From positions 310,001-374,000 of the forward strand of contig NC_005363.1 in the NCBI RefSeq assembly GCF_000196175.1: a DNA stretch of 64,000 bases, given 5' to 3'. Both the position numbers and the translations under genes were made by a program. This DNA comes from Bdellovibrio bacteriovorus HD100. GTDB lineage: Bacteria > Bdellovibrionota > Bdellovibrionia > Bdellovibrionales > Bdellovibrionaceae. Under the pieces are notes generated by a model, which made no database searches, had not been told where the DNA came from, and saw nothing but the letters and a program-made list of their open reading frames with translations. Positions 53,293 through 59,349 of this stretch are shown here, piece after piece (position 1 is the first letter of the stretch; every line of letters starts with the position of its first letter).

Positions 53293-53896
53293 GAATCATA
53301 CTCCCTGCCAGATTGAACGGCGTCGGACGGTGCAAGGCCCTTTGGATGGTGATAAAGTCGCGTTGAAAATGAATCATCAGACTGAACAGCGGATTTACAA
53401 ACTTGCTGGCCTTCTGATTCACAAAAACCAGAGCCACCTTGTGCAGACGGCACAGTCGTTTCAATTTTTGCAGCTGATGGTTTTTCAAAAACATTTCTTT
53501 CAGATTGCAGCCGATCACTTCAAACAACGAACTTGTGATCAGCTCCTGCAACAGCCAGAAAAGCTGTTCATTTTCCTTGGGCTCTTTGACCACCAGCAGT
53601 TTCTTCAGATTTATTTTGTAGCTGCTTAAATGAGCGGGGAAAAGCTGAGCATCCCCGTTGATCCACGCCGCCCACTTGTTCTGTGAATGCACGTTTTGAA
53701 CGATGCGAATCCACAAGGACGTGGCGCCGGTGCCGGGAGCCCCCTGCAGCAGACTGAGGTCGCCTTGCGGGACTCCTTTCCACAGCAGAAAGTCATCCAG
53801 GACATTCACGCCGGTGGGAAGGCCCGGCGGGGGTTGCAGCTGCTCGGCAGAGACAAAAGGGATGTTAGCCAGTTCGGGAAGGGCGAGGGTGCTCAT
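53240..53896 (-). CDS. imuA: ImuA, RecA-like mutasome subunit
   Basis: 218 residues. LPTGVNVLDDFLLWKGVPQGDLSLLQGAPGTGATS-type start (residues ~27-60) has the RecA/ImuA layout, but the P-loop reads GAPGTGATS, with Ala where ATPases have Lys. The rest keeps the ImuA pattern (LQKLKRLCRLHKVALVFVNQ). ImuA recruits the mutasome to RecA filaments in other bacteria. GGAGAG precedes the ATG at 53896; the longer in-frame reading would cross the LexA box. First gene of imuA-imuB-dnaE2. Confidence 0.88.
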   Translation of the reverse strand: MSTLALPELANIPFVSAEQLQPPPGLPTGVNVLDDFLLWKGVPQGDLSLLQGAPGTGATSLWIRIVQNVHSQNKWAAWINGDAQLFPAHLSSYKINLKKLLVVKEPKENEQLFWLLQELITSSLFEVIGCNLKEMFLKNHQLQKLKRLCRLHKVALVFVNQKASKFVNPLFSLMIHFQRDFITIQRALHRPTPFNLAGSMIHANFMHQFKNTARKLLS

Positions 53897-53910
53897 TTGA
53901 AGCTCTCCAT

Positions 53911-53943
53911 TTACACATAAATTACTATGTAAATTATGTGTAA
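53911..53943. promoter_or_regulatory. LexA box within a larger palindrome, upstream of imuA
   Basis: TTACTATGTAA at 53922-53932 is a perfect TTAC-N3-GTAA site, the box published for Bdellovibrio LexA. It is centred inside an outer inverted pair, TTACACATAA (53911-53920) and TTATGTGTAA (53934-53943), all sharing the centre at 53927. It lies 15-47 bases before the imuA start, so SOS control of the cassette is expected. Confidence 0.85.
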
Positions 53944-54035
53944 GTAAAGAGGCTATTTGCAAATATGGACTAAAGTTTGTGTTTCTAAAAAGATTAGTTA
54001 AATCAAATATTTAAGTTATCAAAATTGAGACTTGA

Positions 54036-54680
54036 TTACTCTCGCAGCTCTTTCGGGGAGGCCACCTTGCTTTGGATGAAGTAGCGAATCCCGATGCTGG
54101 CGCCGTATTGGTCGGCGTACTCGCTGGATTTTTTGGTCAGCGAATACGAGTAGCGCCCTTCCGCCATGATCGAGAAACGTTCGCGGTTGATCAGTTCATA
54201 CTGAAACGCCAGATCCAAGCCGGTTTCGGTGGTCGAGCGTGCGGTGGTGCCCATGTCCTCTTCCACCGTGAAGTCGTTGTGAAGTACGTCCACCGGCCCC
54301 ATGGGATAAGAAGTGTAAAGAGCCACAGAGGTTGAAAAAGGTTCGGTCCACCAGCGGCGGTATCCCATCGTGATATGCATCAGCTGCGTTTTTTCCGCGA
54401 CTGTTCTGTTACCATCTTCACGGAAGTAGATTTTGTTCATGTAGATTGCGGCGATTTCCAGACTGCCTTTGTTGTCGACATCCCCGGTGGCGACCAAAGA
54501 AATCCCGGTGCCGATCTTGTTTTGTCCCTGTTCGTGACCATCATAATTTGTTTTAAAGAAATAGGGGCTGAGTGTGGCCACGACGTTACCACGCTGAGGG
54601 ATATAGGCATGGACTGATTTTGCAGCCAGCATTGAGATACTCAGCGACAGGAAGCAAAGTATAAGTCTAAAATACTTCAT
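54036..54680 (-). CDS. Outer-membrane beta-barrel-like protein, unknown
   Basis: 214 residues. A signal peptide (FLSLSISMLAAKSVHA) is followed by alternating polar/apolar strands with many aromatic residues (NVVATLSPYFFKTNYDG, MHITMGYRRWWTEPF, FSIMAEGRYSYSLTKKS, ASIGIRYFIQSKV), consistent with a small porin-like barrel. The start lies 16 bases from the divergent neighbour and has no clear ribosome site. Family not recognised. Confidence 0.72.
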   Translation of the reverse strand: MKYFRLILCFLSLSISMLAAKSVHAYIPQRGNVVATLSPYFFKTNYDGHEQGQNKIGTGISLVATGDVDNKGSLEIAAIYMNKIYFREDGNRTVAEKTQLMHITMGYRRWWTEPFSTSVALYTSYPMGPVDVLHNDFTVEEDMGTTARSTTETGLDLAFQYELINRERFSIMAEGRYSYSLTKKSSEYADQYGASIGIRYFIQSKVASPKELRE

Positions 54681-54696
54681 GTCTGGAGACTAAAAC

Positions 54697-55671
54697 GTGA
54701 CGGGCAAAAAAGCACTAATATCTTTCGCGCGCAAAAGTGCTCTGGGGTCAGTGATGCTGATCCTGGCCCTGTATTGCTGTGAGTTGCGTGCAGAATACTC
54801 TGAAGCCGAGTCTGAATCCAAAGAGGGCAAGTGGGAAAAATCCTTCATTGCCGGCAACATCGCCATTTCTGAATGGTTTGACGGTGTGGCGGAAGGGGTG
54901 GACCTGTTTCTGGCCGGTCAGCAGTACACCACCAAACAGAATAAAACCGCTTTCCTGATTGAACCGTCTTTTTATTATAATGAAAAAGACGGTTACACAG
55001 ATGTCTTCAGTTTCAATTTTAATCTGCGTCTTCCCAACGTGGAAGAATACTGGCAGATCACTTTTACCAGCTATGATGAAACCAAAGAGCGGGGTATTTC
55101 CCAGACGTACCTGCGACAGACACCGCGTGAACGGGATTACGGCGCCACGCTGGGGTTCTTCCGAAAACTGGGTGATGTTAAAGCGTCTTTCCAGCCACGC
55201 ATCAGTTTTGCCGGATCTTTTTTGATCTCTCACACACTCACCCTTGAAAGTGTCGTTGAACGGGGGAAAAACTATCGGGTGAATCCCAAGCTGCAATTTT
55301 ATGCCGAGGCCGACAGGGGCACGGGAATCTTTCTGGCCTTCAACTTCGCCTTTCAGTTGTCTCAGCGTTTCAATCTGACTTTTGTGAACGAGGGAGACTA
55401 CGAGGACCGCGCGCATCTGTTCACGGTGACCAACGGTGTGGCGCTGGGGCACTGGTTTTCCAACCGGTCCAACATGTCCTACAATATTTTTGTGACATCA
55501 ACGAATCGGCCGAACTACCAGATGAAAAGCTACAACCTGGGCGTGGCCTGGAGCCGTGTTCTGTACAAGAACATGCTCGACGTGCAAGTGATCCCGAATG
55601 TCGACTTTGCCGCCCAGTACGACTATGAGCAAAACCCGGGTATCACATTGAACTTCAATTTGAAGTTTTAA
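54697..55671 (+). CDS. Outer-membrane beta-barrel-like protein, unknown
   Basis: 324 residues starting at GTG with GGAGA eight bases upstream. An N-terminal hydrophobic stretch (SVMLILALYCCELRA) acts as signal. The remainder is strand-rich (FSFNFNLRLPNVEEYWQI, IFLAFNFAFQLSQRFNLTF) and ends in Phe (GITLNFNLKF), the typical outer-membrane barrel C terminus. It is divergent from another barrel gene, and its stop is shared with convergent ogt. No family name. Confidence 0.75.
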   Translation: MTGKKALISFARKSALGSVMLILALYCCELRAEYSEAESESKEGKWEKSFIAGNIAISEWFDGVAEGVDLFLAGQQYTTKQNKTAFLIEPSFYYNEKDGYTDVFSFNFNLRLPNVEEYWQITFTSYDETKERGISQTYLRQTPRERDYGATLGFFRKLGDVKASFQPRISFAGSFLISHTLTLESVVERGKNYRVNPKLQFYAEADRGTGIFLAFNFAFQLSQRFNLTFVNEGDYEDRAHLFTVTNGVALGHWFSNRSNMSYNIFVTSTNRPNYQMKSYNLGVAWSRVLYKNMLDVQVIPNVDFAAQYDYEQNPGITLNFNLKF

Positions 55672-56159
55672 AGAGCGCCTTCTTTCATCAGCAGATATTC
55701 TTTTACTTCCGGGCCCCAGTGATATTTCAGAAGATTGCTGCCTTTGCCAATCACCCGATGGCACGGGATCCAATAGCTGATGGGATTTTTGCCCACAGCT
55801 GAGGCCACGGCGCGTACGGCAGATGCCTTGCGCAGTTTTTTAGCCAGCTCTGAATAAGTGACGGTTTTTCCGGCAGGGATTTTCAGAAGCTCCAGCCACA
55901 CCTTCATTTGGAACTCGGTGCCCTGAAGTTTGATCTGATGCTGGGTGGCCCAGAAATTTCCTTGGTTCCACTTGGCCGGCTGGAAAGAGCCGATGCGCAC
56001 GGCATAGAATTTTTCGATCAAAGCGGTGAGGTCCCCTTCCACCAGTTTTTTTCCGGCGTTGTAGCTGCCCAGAAAAATCAACTGGTCGTCTTCAAAGGCC
56101 GCCAGCCATTCGCCGAATTCGGAAGGAACTTTGTAAATTTTGAATTCAAGATTGGTCAT
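55668..56159 (-). CDS. ogt: Methylated-DNA-[protein]-cysteine S-methyltransferase
   Basis: 163 residues. It removes O6-alkyl groups from guanine by transferring them to its own cysteine. SYWIPCHRVIG holds the acceptor Cys, and MKVWLELLKIPAGKTVTYSELA and RAVASAVGKNP form the helix-turn-helix DNA-binding part. The N-terminal domain is short, as in Ogt. GAGGTGAC precedes the ATG. No LexA or Ada-type site is evident. Confidence 0.95.
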   Translation of the reverse strand: MTNLEFKIYKVPSEFGEWLAAFEDDQLIFLGSYNAGKKLVEGDLTALIEKFYAVRIGSFQPAKWNQGNFWATQHQIKLQGTEFQMKVWLELLKIPAGKTVTYSELAKKLRKASAVRAVASAVGKNPISYWIPCHRVIGKGSNLLKYHWGPEVKEYLLMKEGAL

Positions 56160-56205
56160 CTGTCACCTCGCAGGGGATGTGACAGATGTATCGCATAAAG
56201 AAGGC

Positions 56206-56625
56206 TTAAACAACCTCTTCAATGGCGATGCCCGTGCAGTAGCGCATATCGAAGGCCTTGTGTTTTCTAAGAATAGGAACGGCCGCGTCTTTTTCCTCGA
56301 CGTTCATGGTGACCAGACACATCAGAATATGCCCCCGGCGCAGTTCATCGTCGGCCTCTGTTAAAAAGTGCCATTCGGCCGAATCTGAAAATTTCACAAA
56401 CTTGCGATAGTACTTTTCCATCAGATCGGCATGGATGGAATCCAGATCCACGGCTTCAACGCCGTCATCGCCCTCAAAGACGTTGATGTCAGCCTCATGA
56501 AACCCGGCATTGACCAGCTCTGAGGCTGCTTTGCGAGCGTCCTCGGGGTTGGAGAAAAAGGCCAGTGTGTGATGGTTCAGAGAAGGCAAGCGGCTGGGGT
56601 GAGGCAGATGCTCAAGCTGACTCAT
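56206..56625 (-). CDS. Small acidic cytoplasmic protein, unknown
   Basis: 139 residues behind AAGGAGGAA. HTLAFFSNPEDARKAASELVNAGFHEADINVFEGDDG resembles, in layout, the repeat unit of general stress protein 17M-like domains (a strand, a helix with AxxALxxAGF, and a second strand); two such halves may be present. Cytoplasmic, no membrane helix. A stress role is only a guess from this likeness. Confidence 0.72.
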   Translation of the reverse strand: MSQLEHLPHPSRLPSLNHHTLAFFSNPEDARKAASELVNAGFHEADINVFEGDDGVEAVDLDSIHADLMEKYYRKFVKFSDSAEWHFLTEADDELRRGHILMCLVTMNVEEKDAAVPILRKHKAFDMRYCTGIAIEEVV

Positions 56626-56747
56626 GGATTCCTCCTTCGGCTCATGATGCTTTCATTATAGTTAAAGGAAGGAGCAAGGCCGACGCAAAAATCAATCTTT
56701 GCTGATTTGCAAATCAAGGCCGGACATAGTTCCGGCCTGATGTGAGT

Positions 56748-57767
56748 TTATTCAAACATTCCATCCATGGTGATGTACTTCTGATTGCCAGTGGTCATAC
56801 GAATGGATTGATAAAAGCTTTTCTGGCACTGACCGCGCAGCAATGCATCCACCGCTCCAATCATGGCGGTATATACATAGTCCACATTCAGCACATCCAT
56901 GGAACTGATGACTCCGGAATTCGGTGCCACGGCTCGCGTGCGGCGCAGGAAGTGATCGCGCGAAGCGCAGGCCATCAAACCAATCACCGGGGCCTGGCGG
57001 GAAGATCCCAGAGCGTTGAGCATCTTGTTAAAACCGGGGCGCTTGGCTTTGTAATAGCCGCTGTAGTTCAGCTTGTTCGTGCCGGGAACAAACACAGGAG
57101 GATAAAAATCGGGACCTCCGCCATTGCGGGCATGCCCGAAGTAAAACACGGCATCGGCCTCGCGCAAAGAGCGTGTGAAGAAGTCGTCCGCATAGCGGGA
57201 GCGCTGGCTTTGAGTGTCGCGATATTTCCCAAGGTTGTCAGAAAGAATTTCAGACGCCGACGAGAAGCGGATTTCAACCCGGGCCAAAATTCGTTTTCCG
57301 TGGATGGTGACTTCGCGGGTGAACAGAGAACTGTTCTGAGGGTCCTTGCGGAAGCCGCAAAAACGGGCCTTGCCACCACATGATGACGTCAAAAGATCCT
57401 TGAGAGCTTCATAAGCGCCAATATCCAAAGACGGGCTGACGCCATAACTGCGCCCGGAATAGTGCACGTTGCTTCCGGTGGTCCAGTCGAAATACCCAAT
57501 AGCGATGCGAATATCCAGGGTGTTGTCGTTGAGTATCGTGCCATAGCGCTTGTAGCAGGCATTGCGTTTGGATGATTCCAGGGCGTTGGGGTCATCCGTG
57601 CTTTTGCCCTCCAGCAGGGACAGATAGCGCCATCCCATTGAAGAAAAGCTGGTTTCGTAAATGTATCCCGCGCTTCTTTTTCCAATACCGAAGGCCGCCG
57701 AAGATTTTTCCGTAAAAGTGAACAGGGCAGCGGTCAGCATAAGTGCTGATGGCAAAAGCATTTTCAT
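56748..57767 (-). CDS. Secreted protein with a clan-CD cysteine-peptidase-like His/Cys pattern
   Basis: 339 residues with signal peptide (ALMLTAALFTFTEKSSAA). Two hydrophobic strands end in candidate catalytic residues: ADAVFYFGHARNGGG with His212 and APVIGLMACASRDHF with Cys267. A hydrophobic block followed by His-Gly/Ala and a second block followed by Ala-Cys is the pattern of caspase/gingipain-like (clan CD) peptidases. Further cysteines (Cys71, 130, 137) may form disulfides. The assignment is by motif only; it could be a non-enzymatic protein. GGAGGGG precedes the ATG. Confidence 0.65.
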   Translation of the reverse strand: MKMLLPSALMLTAALFTFTEKSSAAFGIGKRSAGYIYETSFSSMGWRYLSLLEGKSTDDPNALESSKRNACYKRYGTILNDNTLDIRIAIGYFDWTTGSNVHYSGRSYGVSPSLDIGAYEALKDLLTSSCGGKARFCGFRKDPQNSSLFTREVTIHGKRILARVEIRFSSASEILSDNLGKYRDTQSQRSRYADDFFTRSLREADAVFYFGHARNGGGPDFYPPVFVPGTNKLNYSGYYKAKRPGFNKMLNALGSSRQAPVIGLMACASRDHFLRRTRAVAPNSGVISSMDVLNVDYVYTAMIGAVDALLRGQCQKSFYQSIRMTTGNQKYITMDGMFE

Positions 57768-57847
57768 GGGTCCCCTCCAGGATTCCCAGAATAGAAAATG
57801 GGGCCGGATTCAGCCACAAAAACCAAAGCTTGTTGTGTAAGTGCAAA

Positions 57848-58507
57848 TCAGGATCTGTAGATCGAAAAATGCGCGAAGTGCTGCGGGTCTTGAATGGCCG
57901 TCAGCCAAGGATGGTCCTTGTGAATGCAGAATCGGGACAGCTTTCCCCGGGCCACGACCGTGAGGGGTTGGCGTCTGGCAAGGTCTTTCAGGTCGTTCAG
58001 GGTTTTTTCAACCGCCCTTTGATTGCCGAAATCAAAGATGAAGTACACATCGGCCGCGGGAGGAACAAAGTCGGCAGCCGAAAGATCCTGTGAAAATGCA
58101 TTCAGATTTTTTCCGGTGTGATGAAAGAAGACCCGCTGGGCTTCCTGCACACGCAAAGCTTCCAGTTCAAAGCCTGTAAAGCGGCAATCAGGATAATGGC
58201 GATGCAGAACAAAAGCCATGCGTGCATAGGCGCAGCCCAGATCCACGATGTGCTGGCCGGGTCGTGGCTGCAAAAGATCCAGAATGTTGTGAATTTCGCA
58301 GTACGGGGTTTGAAAAGCCTGCAGTGAAAGGTGTTCCCAGTTCTGATGATCGCCGGCGTTCTTAGGCAGGGCGCGAATTTGAGTTTCCACATCCAGACAC
58401 TGAAAGCCCAGCCAGTCGTCCACCAAGGCCGCATGGGCTTGGGCCTCGTGATAGGTGTAGTCTGTCAGGGGCAGCAGGGGAAAAGGATTTTGCGGATCAA
58501 AAATCAT
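57848..58507 (-). CDS. SAM-dependent methyltransferase, class I
   Basis: 219 residues. HIVDLGCAYARMAFVLHRHY is the SAM-binding loop, RFTGFELEALRVQEA the acidic ribose contact, and VYFIFDFGNQRAVEKT lies where the catalytic strand is expected. The N-terminal ~90 residues may bind substrate. The start overlaps the TGA of the hydrolase-like gene by four bases, so the two are co-translated and may act in one pathway; the substrate is unknown. Confidence 0.85.
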   Translation of the reverse strand: MIFDPQNPFPLLPLTDYTYHEAQAHAALVDDWLGFQCLDVETQIRALPKNAGDHQNWEHLSLQAFQTPYCEIHNILDLLQPRPGQHIVDLGCAYARMAFVLHRHYPDCRFTGFELEALRVQEAQRVFFHHTGKNLNAFSQDLSAADFVPPAADVYFIFDFGNQRAVEKTLNDLKDLARRQPLTVVARGKLSRFCIHKDHPWLTAIQDPQHFAHFSIYRS

Positions 58508-59265
58508 GTCAGAGGCGTGGCGACACTGTTTAAGAACTTTTCCAGGGTCGGGGCATATTCGGATTTAAAATCACGAAGCCCGGTCAGGTGACCGGCCTCT
58601 GGCAGTGAAAGTTTGGTCCAATCCAGATTCGGGTGCGGTTCAAACACCTGATCGATGTGATCCGGCGGAATCAACAAGTCCTTCCAGCCCCGAATGGATA
58701 GAATCTTAAAGCCCTGCGGGAAGGTTTTTAAGTCCTTGTCCAGATCCTTGTGCAGGAACGGGCTCCAGGCCAGGCTCAGCACCGGGGTCAAAGCCAGACG
58801 CAATGGCAACGGGCGGATCTTGTATTCGTGCGTGTAAAGGTTGTAAGCCGACGGAATAAATTTACCGGAAGGGCCGCTGTCACAAACCAGTGCCACTGTG
58901 TCGCTGCAATTGCGACGGGCCATGGCTTCAATGGCCGAAGCCGTGGGGTTTGAAAACGAGAAGATGATTTTTTTGCCCGGCACTTGATTCAGCAGGGTTT
59001 CGATCTGATCAGCATAGATATGTTTAAGTCCGAATCCGCCTTTGGAGCTGATCGGAAGTTTAAGTGATGTCAGATCTTTGTGGGTGCCGGACAGATTGAA
59101 GGCAAAGGCATCAAAGCCCATTTCATTGACGAGCTTGATGTGACGAAGCAGCTGTTTTTTGCTGCCTTCAAAGAAGTGGACGAAAAAGACGACTTCTTCA
59201 AATCTTTTGCTGCGGGAATAAAAGAACTCCCCATCGAAGGGGAGTTCTTGTTGTTTGTTCTTCAT
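58504..59265 (-). CDS. Alpha/beta-hydrolase-like protein with a degenerate nucleophile elbow
   Basis: 253 residues with hydrolase-fold order: VVFFVHFFEGSKKQLLRHI (oxyanion region), a possible elbow in IIFSFSNPTASAIEA where GxSxG is not conserved, VCDSGPSGKF, and EAGHLTGLRD with the C-terminal His. The missing elbow glycines make activity doubtful. The first 15 codons form a terminator-like hairpin in the mRNA. It is coupled to the methyltransferase gene downstream. Confidence 0.68.
   Translation of the reverse strand: MKNKQQELPFDGEFFYSRSKRFEEVVFFVHFFEGSKKQLLRHIKLVNEMGFDAFAFNLSGTHKDLTSLKLPISSKGGFGLKHIYADQIETLLNQVPGKKIIFSFSNPTASAIEAMARRNCSDTVALVCDSGPSGKFIPSAYNLYTHEYKIRPLPLRLALTPVLSLAWSPFLHKDLDKDLKTFPQGFKILSIRGWKDLLIPPDHIDQVFEPHPNLDWTKLSLPEAGHLTGLRDFKSEYAPTLEKFLNSVATPLT
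59217..59249 (-). terminator. Terminator-like hairpin inside the first codons of the hydrolase gene
   Basis: On the minus strand, an 11-pair perfect stem (AAGAACTCCCC/GGGGAGTTCTT) with a six-base loop runs into TTTATT. It lies 16-49 bases after the ATG at 59265 and about 100 bases downstream of the stop of the preceding dehydrogenase gene. Confidence 0.6.
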
Positions 59266-59269
59266 CTAA

Positions 59270-59348
59270 GTCCAGTTCCGCGGGCCTGCGCCCGCTGCAC
59301 TTCCTGCGCAGAAGCGCGCGTCCAGTTCCTCAGCTTGCGCAGAAGCGC
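59270..59348. repeat. Short direct repeats next to the dehydrogenase stop codon
   Basis: GTCCAGTTCC occurs at 59270-59279 and 59320-59329, and TGCGCAGAAGCGC at 59305-59317 and 59336-59348. They fill the 84-base gap before the gene that ends at 59350. Confidence 0.6.
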
Positions 59349-59349
59349 C

